Assembly (NCBI GenBank): GCA_029204225.1
Contig: CM055097.1
Coordinates: forward strand, 41,520,028-41,584,027
Direction of reading: 5' to 3'
DNA: 64,000 nucleotides
Source of the DNA: Diphasiastrum complanatum
Taxonomy: Eukaryota > Streptophyta > Lycopodiopsida > Lycopodiales > Lycopodiaceae
Positions 1 through 10,103 of the stretch are shown in pieces. The notes under the pieces were generated by a model. It was not told where the DNA came from and made no database searches. It saw only the letters and a list, made by a program, of their open reading frames with translations. The position numbers and the translations under genes were made by a program. Position 1 is the stretch's first letter, and the number at the start of each line of letters is the position of its first letter.

Positions 1-532
1 CAGATTCCTATGGAATTATGCAGCCCTGAAGGAAACCTTCTAGAAGCTACAAGCTCATGTTATTGGGCACTTGCCTAGTCGACCTAGATCATCACTACTA
101 GTAGGGACCATGGGTCCAATTCATTATGAACATGATGGCAAGAAAATGATAAAATAGGACTACTAAATACAAGTGGATATGTTTCCAACAGCATGGACAC
201 AAAACATTATTGGAGATAAACAATAACCCCGTTATGGTTGAATATTATCACAACAAAGTTGACAAAAGATCTAGTATAATGCACCAAAAACAAGTACACT
301 GCATGATAGTGTAATAGCCTTTGGGCATATTTGATAAGGGGTGCATGATCCGAAAACAGTTCTGGGAATCATGATTAGCCTATAGCACCATAGAAAACTA
401 AGTCTTAACATCTATCTTGCGTGTTGTTGATGTGACTATGAGCATCAAGGTAGGATCTATAAAGATTGACAATGTGGAGGTGATATTGTGAACATTGCAA
501 GTGCCTTTACAAATAATTATGAGCAAGGATAG
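1..532. other. No gene recognised
   Basis: AT-rich sequence with stops in all frames. I see no conserved protein motif, RNA gene or clear repeat here. Confidence 0.5.
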
Positions 533-2020
533 ATGCATCAACATAGGCAACCAAAGAAATCATCTACAAGGAGAAATCTCCTCGTCCCCCCCGCCCCCGT
601 TGCTCTGATCAAATCAACCTCCCTATACTTGGCAGATCTTAGTACCAGCTGGTTGGAGAGTTCACCAAAAGAAACTTGCTCCCCTCCTAGCTCCCACCTG
701 GATAGCTTCATTAGCAAATTTTGTAGGTCTATTCCCAATGACGATTTCTGCTGCAACAAAACATCTTCTGACTCAGACAGCCCTTCTACGCTACAACTGA
801 GAAGGTTGGGACTTTATTCTTTGGATAATCCGGTTTCTCCTCCTAGTACCAAGAGTTCTGACAGCATAGCTATTATTGAGAGGGAACCTCTGGCTGAGCG
901 AGGTAAATTGGGTGTTGTTATCATTCCCCGTAAAGAATCAAGCGAGAATTCTGAGAGCTTGTTTGGCCCTGAGTTATTGATTCTACCATCAAGGAATAAT
1001 GGTAAGGCTGTTGTTCAAATCAACAAAAATCCAAAAGAAACTCCATCGAAGGACCACTTGGAAATGTATATGCAGGGCCCTAACTCTAATGATGCTAGAA
1101 GTATTGAAGCGAAGGCAAATATGGTAGAGTTGATATGAATGATCGTGACCCCACAAATAAGCATGAAAAAGAGTTGGAACGGGATCCTTCTCTCGCACCC
1201 ATGCTACCATTGTCGCTGCTAAGCAGATTTCTAAGTCCTTAGTAGTATCAACCAGTGATCAGCTACTCGGACAGCGCGAGAGATTAGAGGAATGTTCGAA
1301 ATCTACTTCTCCCAACAAAAGCTCAGATATAGAGACGCAGAAAATTAACCAGGCTTCCAACCAGGACAGTGTTATGCAGAGACATTAACTGGCAAAACTA
1401 TGATGGCTGCAGATTTTATTTACTCAGCTGCTCCTCACGAAAGTGCAGACATAACTAGGCAGAAAATTAACCAGGTCTTCTCCCAGAACAGCGATATATA
1501 GAGACAGCAGAATGGTAAAACGATTACGTCCGGGGATTTTATTTGCTCTGCTGCTCCCCAGATTTCACAGCTCCAATGTTCTGAGACTAGAATGGAAGAG
1601 ATTTCAAACTCAATCGTTAGAGATCATATCACGAATGTGGGCGACAATCAGACTGTAAGTCAATGTGATTGCGAAAAGGCTCGTTCCCCCTGCGAAAATC
1701 AATCTTTGATAGTCCTAGGAAAAATCTGCTTTGATTCAACTGATAGAAATAAGGATGAATCTGGCAACATAAAGGATACAGACGAGATCCCTTCTACCAT
1801 ATCTCTGGCACTGCAGAAGGAATAGGCAGATGAATTGGCAGCAAACTCCTTGGAACTTGACAAGCTAGAAGCAGCATATAGAAAGGACCACAACATTTGT
1901 TGTTTTCTCCGTCAAGACCTTGGCCTTTCAACCCGAGAAACCAAGTTTCTCTCCTTTGCTTTTACTCATGGTGACCTTGGCCAGATTTTGCAACAGAATG
2001 AGAAACTTACTCCTATATAG
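533..2020 (+). pseudogene. Unrecognised Ser/Pro-rich ORF remnants
   Basis: Three open stretches lie in a row: 533-1138 (201 codons), 1592-1825 and 1835-2020. The first is rich in Ser, Pro and Asn, with no membrane segment, zinc knuckle or catalytic motif that I recognise. The sequence between 1139 and 1591 has stops but carries a tandem repeat, and the last stretch ends in a Leu- and Glu-rich segment that could be helical. This may be a decayed gene or the 5' coding part of a mobile element; a run of chance ORFs is also possible. No splice model could be supported, and no function is proposed. Confidence 0.25.
1334..1577. repeat. Two-copy 122-bp imperfect tandem repeat
   Basis: Both units contain AGAAAATTAACCAGG near the start and GATTTTATTT followed by CTGCTGCTCC near the end. 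The offset between copies is 122 bp. It lies inside the broken ORF region. Confidence 0.6.
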
Positions 2021-2554
2021 TTATGCCATTTGTACTTCGGTTCATGTATATAGTAAGTGAATGAAGCTTTCCCATGTGCTAGAGTAAGAAGAGGATCCCA
2101 AACCCTTCTAAAATTGGTGAGGTCACCCATTCACAACATGAAGGTTTGTCTAGGTGAACAATTGATTTTGTTTGGGTGCCTTTGGGACATTGGGCTAGCA
2201 TTCCCCCTTTCACAAGCATCTAAAGTATGAAAGCCAAGAGATATATTTAATATTTTTGAAACCATGTTGTGGTATACCACAAAGGCCTTGTGGTAAGTAA
2301 TGTATTCTGTAAAAAATGTATGCTAATACTAGAGATGTCCATGTTCATTTATGAATACTTATATTTGGTTACTTGGCCTCATGCCCGACTTGGCTTGAAT
2401 TATTACTTGCATACATGACCAAGGCTTAAAAATACATATAATCTACTACAGGCATTCTTCAGGCACCTCATTTAAAGGTGACTTTTTTGTTTCTCTCGAA
2501 GAAAACTGACCATAGATTAGATACTTTTAACAAAAAATACAAAGAACAATAAAC
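2021..2554. other. No gene recognised
   Basis: AT-rich, no motif recognised. If the LINE tail to the right is real this could include its 3' UTR, but no poly(A) (poly-T on this strand) marks its end. Confidence 0.4.
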
Positions 2555-2990
2555 TTAAAGAAGCATAAGCGTATCAGCCTCTTTAAAGTTCCTATCTAAC
2601 CATATGTTCCACAAAGTTGTGACTCTGATACATTGCCAGAAGGAATTGATCTTATCATCATCAAATGTAATATCATTCAGCAATAGATCTAAGTGGCTAA
2701 ACCTGACATGAAAGCGAGCAATAAAAAGATCAATAACTATCTTCCAAAGCGGGACGTAACAATGAAAGAACAGGTGAATCACATCCTCATCAAATATTTT
2801 GCATTTAGAGCAGCTATAAGACACATCCCCTCTATAATTGGCACGGACGGGAAAAGAGAGTTGAAAAATCCTCAATAAGAAAAGTCTAAGTTTTCCAGTT
2901 TTGATTTTATGAGTATGGCGGAACCTAGATTTCCAAAGATGGGAGGGGTCAGAAACATTCCACTTAGAGTTGTACCAGGAGAAGGTGAAA
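2555..2990 (-). pseudogene. LINE (L1-like) ORF2 C-terminal zf-RVT fragment
   Basis: The minus-strand translation carries the zinc-binding region that follows the reverse transcriptase in plant L1-like ORF2 proteins. An LWKSRF...KLRLFLLRIF stretch is followed by a CSKC pair, HLFFHC about 11 residues later, and finally an LWNIWLDRNFK block, the usual end of these proteins. The endonuclease and reverse transcriptase core are absent, so this is a 5'-truncated, dead copy, as is typical for LINEs. The reading frame continues upstream to about 3322 but that part shows no family match. The family assignment rests on motif order only. Confidence 0.7.
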
Positions 2991-3978
2991 TTTGGTTCTT
3001 TGGACGCAGAGAAAACAGAGGAATAAGAAATTTTGCCAACCTTGTCAAGGGCCTTAAAGAGCCAGCTATTACTGCAATCAGAAGTGGAAGAAGTAGATAA
3101 GTTATTTTCTTTCATTAACACAAGGGATATATTACACCTTCGATTCACTCTTGCAACATTTACATCATAAGTTTCACGATGGGTATGTACTATAGGCCCA
3201 AAATTCTTGTTTTTAAAGTTATAGCATGAACTATATGGATGCACTAGGTTAACTAAAAGTGTACCTAAACATTGATTATTGTTGCCATATGTTTCATGAT
3301 TTGATAATGGGGGCAAATGCATAGCTTGCGTGGCATATCAATTGATAACTAGCTCAACCGGTCACCCAACTTTTAAGGTGTTTGTAAAAACAATAAACAA
3401 TGACGTGGCTTCAACAACATTAAAAAGTGACCCCTTCTCACCATCACAGTCGACATTTTCTCTCTTCGACTTATCTCAACATTTTTTAATCCAGGCCAAG
3501 AAAGACACACTAAAAAGTCTTTTTTGTTATATCTAAGCCAAGGTTATAGAAAAAACTATATGATGATTGTAGATAATTAAATAGGAAAAATCCAATCATT
3601 ACCCCAAATTTCAAGTTTGTACATATGTAATTGATATGGAAGTTTGGTAGCAAATATTATATAGAATCAAGTATATAGTACTCTTCCTTGCTTAAGATGG
3701 GTCAAAGATCAAATAATCAATGTTAACAATTTACAGGGACTCCATATGTAAAATTTATATAGTGTCCAGATACATCTAATCCATACATAAGAGCTTCAAT
3801 ATATGAACATGGCAATAAGTGACAATATGACTATAGTACATGAACTACCCGAATAGTTTGGTCATAGGTTCATAGCATATCATGGAATCAACATGTAGCA
3901 TTTCTTACAAAACATTGTCTTTTATGTTACAAAGTGAGAAAAATAAATGCTTTTCTACACGGACTGATCTCTTGCATA
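2991..3978. other. No gene recognised
   Basis: The left part is the unassigned extension of the LINE frame. From 3323 on it is AT-rich sequence with only short ORFs and no motif I can name. Confidence 0.4.
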
Positions 3979-4016
3979 CCCCCCCCCCCCCCCCCCTACA
4001 CACACACACACACACA
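3979..4016. repeat. Poly-C run followed by (CA)n
   Basis: About 18 consecutive C (3979-3996) are followed by a short (AC)n tract to 4016. Confidence 0.95.
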
Positions 4017-4100
4017 ATTTAAAACAAATATGTATTAAAAATTCAATAAGCCTTTTGAGTTGGATGGATAGCTACTAACGTTCGTCAACTATCTAAAAAT

Positions 4101-4223
4101 TTTATATGCATATCAAAGTACCCCACGGCACCTGTTTTATATGCATATCAAAGTACCCCACGGCATAAGTGCCGTGAGGTCCAGGTGTCGTACCAGGGCA
4201 CACAAGCCGTGGTACGGCACCTG
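4101..4223. repeat. 35-bp direct duplication with two hairpins
   Basis: A 30-base unit beginning TTTATATGCATATC and ending CCCCACGGCA occurs at 4101-4130 and 4136-4165. Two stem-loops follow: ACCCCACGGCA (4155-4165) pairs with TGCCGTGAGGT (4170-4180), and CAGGTGTCGTACC (4182-4194) pairs with GGTACGGCACCTG (4211-4223), each with one mismatch. Confidence 0.85.
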
Positions 4224-4229
4224 TGATTG

Positions 4230-4765
4230 AAGAATGTGCAAGGGGGAGATGGTGAATGGGCCATCTCCAAATACCTTGGCATTTCTACATAGCCAAATGT
4301 TCCAAAGAGACCAAAGGTCTAGTAATAAGGCAAGCCACAAAGAATTTAGAGTTGAAGGAGTCTAGATCATTAAGGAAGAGGTTTTCTCAAGTGATTTTAG
4401 AGGTGAAAATCATCAAGGACAAGGCTTTTCCATATGAGGGTTTTGAATCTCACTTGAAATGTCCTCTCAAATATTTCAACGACAATAGACCATAGCTGGA
4501 TCTTGCAGAAGAACGACGGTAACCGTACTTGAGAAAAAACAATCATCATTGACATTGCATTTCGAGCATTTGAGGGATTGAGATCCTTTATACTTGCACC
4601 ATAAATGAATAGCTTATTGTATGAGTCTGAGAAAGAAGATCTGTGAATTTGAAGTAGGCAATTACCGTCAGATTCTGTGGTGGATGCAGATGCAAAGAAG
4701 AGCTTGTAACACACAAGGTTTAGAATCCCAGCAATAACTGCTTTTAGCATCCTTCTATGCTCCAT
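4230..4765 (-). pseudogene. Second LINE ORF2 C-terminal fragment, frameshifted
   Basis: Same orientation and same family of motifs as the LINE tail at 2555-2990. One frame (about 4397-4765) covers the region before and after the zinc ligands. The CSKC pair is visible only in a neighbouring frame near 4550-4565, so at least one indel lies there. The tail block LWNIWLCRNAKVF is read at about 4258-4304 in another frame. Reverse transcriptase and endonuclease are missing. It is a dead 5'-truncated copy; the two tails differ too much to be a recent duplication. Confidence 0.6.
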
Positions 4766-5259
4766 GTGCTGCTACTTAACGTTATTTTTGGTCCAGCAAA
4801 TCGTATGTTGCTGTACATAATATGACGTGGTGCAACTGCATACATAAACCATATAAGTTGCGCTGTGTAAAAACCAATGTACAATTCTCTTTCGTGAAAT
4901 AAATGTATTACGCAACAGGAGACAAAAACCACAAAAATTTTCAGTCTCAAGTTTTTAAAGTCATTCTTGTGCGCATTTAAGTCATGGGAACGAAAAACTA
5001 ATGAAATCGTAATTAAGGCTTTTAATTTCTCAGTTTTCGGTTTTATTTACACATTCAGGTTGACGTCGTTAAGCATTGTGTATTATGATTGGTTTCTTTC
5101 TAACTATACTACTATAGGCAGCAGAGATTATCTTGAATGAAATCAGCTCAAGGGCTCAGAACATGAGTATAGTTCCATTGGTCTCCAGTAGTACTTGATC
5201 ATAAGACTGATAAAATTACATCAAAAGAATGGTCAATCAGGTGGTTGATTCTCTAGGTT
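4766..5259. other. No gene recognised
   Basis: AT-rich sequence up to the first SINE; only short ORFs without recognisable motifs. Confidence 0.4.
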
Positions 5260-5273
5260 CATTAATGAAAGCT

Positions 5274-5361
5274 AAAACCCAAAGGGGTTGGTTGAGTTGG
5301 CTACCTTGGCATCCAAAGTTTCATTGGTCCCAAGTTCGAGCCTCCCTTGGAAACCAAGAAG
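5274..5361 (+). mobile_element. tRNA-derived mini-SINE, copy 1
   Basis: An 88-bp unit with RNA polymerase III-type internal promoter boxes. The A box region is TGGTTGAGTTGG and the B box region is AGTTCGAGCCT. It is flanked by a perfect 14-bp direct repeat, CATTAATGAAAGCT, at 5260-5273 and 5362-5375, the mark of target-primed retroposition. A second copy lies at 6162-6247. The body is little longer than a tRNA and ends in TTGGAAACCAAGAAG rather than poly(A). It could also be a retroposed tRNA-like RNA instead of a classical SINE. Confidence 0.8.
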
Positions 5362-5491
5362 CATTAATGAAAGCTGCTCTGTCCGTCAACTTAGATGACA
5401 TGTGATTCACCTCTTATCACATTAGAATGCAGAAGATGTACGTAAACGTCTTCAAAAACAACGACTGGGTATTGCATTTACACACCACACA

Positions 5492-5493
<2 letters not shown>

Positions 5494-5547
<54 letters not shown>
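5494..5547. repeat. (TC)n microsatellite
   Basis: About 54 bp of almost pure TC repeat. A shorter TC tract lies near 5882-5904. Confidence 0.95.
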
Positions 5548-5548
<1 letters not shown>

Positions 5549-6161
5549 AAACACACACACAAAACACACAGACACCCACATCTGAGTCAATCTCTCATTC
5601 ACGAACGCACACAACTTAGATCGAGCAGAAACACCCACCTGCTAGATACGGCCCCAGAGACGAATTACATCAGCTATCATCAGCTCAAAATTCTGTATTC
5701 CAGACAACTTACGGAGGGAAAGGATATGCAGACAGATCTTACATCTCATCTCTTGCAGCTGATGGTCATCAAACTCTTCGGATTGCCTTGTGAATAGAGA
5801 AATACGTGCTAACAAAAACTAGAATAGCGGTTGCTTTTCTTAACTCCAATGCCGATCATAACTCCCAACAACCCCAATCCCCTCTCTCTCTCTCTCTCTC
5901 TCTCCCCCCGGATCATTAGCTGCAAGCCTGCAAGGACGGAAGGAAGGAACAAAAACTTGACCAATGATTAAAAAAAAAATAGCTTAAATCCAACGAATTT
6001 GTACAAAAGTCTTGGCTTCATTTCGTCGTTTGCATCAACAAATACCCAGATTCGCTAGTCAATTTTAAAGCTTGTGGTTCCTTATGGCCGCAACCCCAAA
6101 AAAAAAATATTCACACTTGTCATCACGATATTCGAAGGTCCCCCCTTCACTTCAAAGGTAG

Positions 6162-6247
6162 ACCCAACGGGGTTGGCTCAGTTGGTTGGCTTGGCATCCA
6201 AAGTTTCTTTGGTCCCAGGTTCGAGCCTCCCCTTGGAAACCAAGAAG
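6162..6247 (+). mobile_element. tRNA-derived mini-SINE, copy 2
   Basis: An 86-bp unit closely matching the one at 5274-5361. The A box TGGCTCAGTTGG (6174-6185) and the B box GGTTCGAGCCT (6218-6228) are better preserved here, 32 bases apart. It is flanked by a different perfect 14-bp repeat, CACTTCAAAGGTAG (6148-6161 and 6248-6261). Independent target duplications show two separate retroposition events rather than a segmental duplication. The ends share GGGGTTGG near the start and CCAAGAAG at the end. Confidence 0.85.
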
Positions 6248-6261
6248 CACTTCAAAGGTAG

Positions 6262-7989
6262 TCTCTAGTTGATAATAGAGATTATCATACTTAATATCAC
6301 CCTTTTATTTCGAAGGTAAATTCAAACATTCAAATTTCATACAAGGTTCAAATTTTTAGATTTTCACCTTCGGAACACAAGAAAATCTTATGTTCAAATT
6401 TTTATACACGTCATAATAAAGTTCAAAACAAAAGGAACCCTTCAGTGTGAAAAGGTCTATAGTGACAAATTCCAAGTAAGCAAGAGAAATTCTCGCAAGT
6501 GGAAGTTACCAAGGGTTCATAGCTTCCACTTGCAATATTTTAACATCTAGCAAGTTCACAATAATCCAAAATATGTGAAGGCTTTAGTCTTCACATAGAG
6601 CCACATTTAATGGCCTTGTGCCCTTCAAACTTTGAGGCCCATTGTCGTAAATATATTTAAGAGCAAAGAGCAAAAAAGTATAGTCATCTTTCAAATCGAT
6701 AGTAAAATATGTCAAAATCATTATTTTGAATGGGAACTCACAAAGGTCATCTAGACAATCACACTTCAAATTGAATAATAAAAATCGTGTAGATTGATTT
6801 CATACTTCAATTTGGAGAGTGGGAGAAAAGTTTTGAAAGACAAACTTCAAATCAAATGACACCTATTGATTGGCATCAACTTTACTAAAGATGTCGTGTC
6901 AAAATTGCATGATATGAGACCCTAAGAACTTTATTTCAACATCACTCCATGCTCGTTAGATAAAGATTGCCGGCCATAACCACTAATCCATGGATCATAC
7001 GTTTCGGTAAAGCTATTGGAGAGAGCCACATGTCTATGGGCTAACTTCCATCCATGTCAATGGAACTTGTTTTGTCCAGCAAAAAAATATCTTATTTATC
7101 TATTCTTTATTTTGGCCACGTCTTACTTTTTCAAGGAGGCCCCATCAATCATGTTACAAGATTGATTGTTCCGACCAATCTGCCGCTAGTAATATTTAAT
7201 AGAGAGTTTTCCTTGAAGTTTCTTTGTGCACTGGGACCCTATGACTTGATATATGTAAAAAATCGATGACAAACAACTAGACAAGCGAATGTCGTCAAGT
7301 GCCTAATGGCGAGTCCTCCAAATTCCAATCACTCTCACTCAATCAATGCTAATACTTTCCTAAATATGAGTGATGATAGGGATAATTGAATATCGCAAAA
7401 CTTATATATTTTGGATCCTTTTCAAGATTAACATACTTAGCAAATGCATGAGAAGAATAATATCATTGAGGTTGTGTACATAATAAATTTTTATGTGACA
7501 AATCTTGTTATTTACAGGTGGATACTTACATTGCTTGGCTAAAACATTCAAAACCCTTGTCATAATGTCACAAAGTGTTTATCAAATGAATTAATAACAT
7601 AATATTTGTCATGAGACCTTTGGCTACATGAATAGTGTTCATGTGGGCAAGCATATTGAATTTGGAGGCCTAGCCTACAAAATGTTTATCGCAACATCTA
7701 AAAGATCATCACTTTGTCCCTTTGAACTTCAAGTATTAAATCTATGTCAATATTTTGAAGTTTCGGATAACAAAAAAGAATTGTTGTTGAAGGGCCTTAA
7801 GCTTATAGGAGAATTGAGTCAAAGTAAACTTAAACTCCTACAAATGCAAAAGGGTTTGAAAAGGCTATGCAAATGACCTATGTAGCACAAGGAAGGCAAC
7901 TAAATTCAACAAGCCAAATGAATCAAGATAATTCCAACCTAAGTGTTGTCTTCATCAAGTAAGTTTGAATCAAGTGTTCTTTAAATATT
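6262..7989. other. No gene recognised
   Basis: AT-rich sequence with short ORFs. One 82-codon frame (7628-7876) is Lys- and Leu-rich but has no motif I know. I do not call a gene. Confidence 0.4.
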
Positions 7990-8790
7990 TTGCCATCTCA
8001 TAATATCTGCTGGGGAAGATGGTTGGTCCGGTCGAACAATCGGATCGGAACGATCCTACTATTGTGCGGAGGCAGTGGTCGACCAGTTCCCTCGGTGTGT
8101 GCATTACAACAATAGTAGGCGAACACAAACGTAAAGTAGAGCTTAATTGTGCGACTGTTTGCGGAAGCGGAAGAGTAGACAATCAGACAAAGCAATAAGA
8201 ATGTCAGACAAGAAGACGTAGTAGCTTAAGCATACAATTCTGACAAGAACTCTGAACACAATAAAAGACAGTGATTGATTCAGATTAGTGTATAGAAATA
8301 CACGTTAGTTTGATATTATGAGCACAAGACAATAGCGGACGAAACCGCGTGCTCAGACAGCTAACTCCGCTCTGTAAAAGCTATGAGCTTATTACTGACA
8401 ATCAGTCTAAAGAAAGAATCGATGCCTAAGCATCTACAGTGTTTGTCTCATTACCTACTTCTATATCAAATTAGATTACAATGGTCATCTATAGACAATT
8501 TACATTTGTGCAGATGAGTGTACAAAGAAGATGTTGTGGAGCCGTTGTGCCGTCTGGAGGAGATCATGGTTGCTGATGTCATTGTCCAAGTCGTTGCGTA
8601 GTATAGGAAGTGAGCATGAGTAGGCTTTAACTATTCGGGGTCGAGCTAGTCGCTGTCGTGGCCAGTTAAGTTGGAGTAGTCGACAAGTTGATATGTCGAA
8701 CAAGTCAGGTTTCCCCAATATGTCGGTTGAGTCGAGAAGTTGGACTCCTCGATAGGTTGGCCTAGTCGGCCTTGTTGGAAATTAAGCCCA
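7990..8790. other. Possible decayed LTR-like segment
   Basis: Base composition and style (CGA/TCG-rich start, later many GTCG words) resemble the LTRs of Copia-2 at 14.0-15.2 kb, but no alignment, paired copy, primer site or target duplication is visible. This is a weak impression only. Confidence 0.2.
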
Positions 8791-9116
8791 CAGTTGTCTC
8801 CTTGGTAAATTACTAATTTCTATATCATGATTCTTCCTGCACATTTATTGATCATGATCTAGGGTCAAGTGAAACCAACTTTGGTTCTACGTCTACTCAT
8901 CTGATTCCTGCAAGAATCACAAACTTAGATAGCCAATTTATTTGAAGAACGTCTATAACGGGCTTTCGGCTAATCTCCAGCAAAGAGTAACCAATCCTAT
9001 CATAAATTCAAGTTCAGATGTTAAGTTCAACAATTTGAAGTCATTGAAGACTTGGCCATCTTCAAGGACTGTTATATACTCGTGCTCATTACTTTAGTTT
9101 CTGACCTTGTTTCACC

Positions 9117-9348
9117 ATGTCTTCCACAGATACGTCTCAGTCTCGTCACTATACTATCCATCGTGAGGGTTTTGAAGCAACAAACATCTTCGAAGAAAAA
9201 GAACCGGCCACACACCAGAGGCCAGTCAGCACAATTCCTACCGAAGTTATTCTTGTTGCTCCTGCTCCTGGTGTTCCAACTACTGTGGATTCAGGTGACG
9301 CAATGGGTCTAGTTTCAAACCTTGCATGCGTGATTCAGACCATGATTG
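9117..9348 (+). pseudogene. Unknown coiled-coil ORF, 5' part
   Basis: Reading frame from ATG 9117 (start sequence MSSTDTSQ) to the insertion point of Copia-1. The segment is polar, Thr/Pro/Val-rich, and ends in VIQTMI. The frame is cut at 9348 by Copia-1, whose target duplication GATTG lies at 9344-9348 and 13023-13027. Counting one copy of the duplication, the codon phase continues exactly at 13028 (D-E-K-K-D-M...). I do not recognise the protein. Its position upstream of a polypurine tract and LTR start at about 20137 suggests it belongs to an LTR retrotransposon of unknown lineage, but a host gene is not excluded. Confidence 0.55.
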
Positions 9349-10103
9349 TGTCGGGGAAGCTTTTATCTTTCTTGTTTCTTGTATGTCCTCTATTCTGATT
9401 CGCGAACAATTTTCTGTCTTTGAATTTTCTTTTCATGTGGAAGCTCTTACGGGATCCCAGACACTCGAATACGCATCACATGACATATTTTATTCTAGCA
9501 ATCAAGAGACACAACACAAGGCCAAGAGATACACGAAATAGAGCGACTATATTGTCAGTTTGGTTTTAGAGCGAGATCATCAGTGTCTCGCTCGTTGGCG
9601 AATTGACTCTCTGCTCTTTTGTTGTGTTCTACTCGTTGGCGGACTTTTATGCACAGCTATGGTATATTTGCTTTCTTACTCTATTTGCTATGTCTCTCTA
9701 TATTTCATACAAATATCTATATTCAGTATCTCTCCACACTTTTTGTTATGATCCTGAGAGGATCGTTTATACCTCTACTGTGTGGAGTTTACAAGATAGC
9801 TAAACGTAGAATCACAAGACTAGTTAACGCTAATCAACTAGCTAGTTAGTCTCCGTCGTTGCTATTCGTTTTAGCTGGACATGAAGCCCGTTGAGCACCA
9901 GCTAGCAGCGCAAAGGATTTCTCTTCGTTTGTTTTGTTCTTTTCGTTTTGCGGTCCTGGAGGTGTGTTTACAATTCGCGTTTGATTCATAAAATTTTTCG
10001 TGCTTCGAGTCAAAGACACGTTGACTGTCGCAAATTGTTCTCGTTCGACCTTCGTGTCTTGTTCGTGCTGCGACAAAGTTACAAGAGTTCACCATTTTTG
10101 ACA
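9349..10103 (-). repeat. Copia-1 3' LTR
   Basis: 755 bp. On the plus strand it runs from TGTCGGGGAAGC to CATTTTTGACA. In element sense the polypurine stretch CAAGAGGAAG lies just before the LTR start TGTCAAAAATGG. It matches the right LTR from about 9371 on. Confidence 0.9.

Noticed and set aside
5417-5638. 73-codon Arg-Glu-rich ORF on the minus strand
   Set aside because: Read-through of a (TC)n microsatellite; no conserved part.
6162-6247. Functional tRNA gene
   Set aside because: A and B boxes are present, but acceptor and anticodon stems do not form convincingly and flanking duplications indicate retroposition.
7628-7876. 82-codon ORF as a small gene
   Set aside because: No motif, no supporting context, length expected by chance in 64 kb.
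9052-9312. ORF overlapping the start of the coiled-coil frame
   Set aside because: It is a shifted frame over the same bases; the other frame is supported by continuity across both insertions.
9560-9849. Hydrophobic short ORFs in 9.5-9.8 kb and 12.5-12.8 kb
   Set aside because: They lie in the paired Copia-1 LTRs, which accounts for their duplication.
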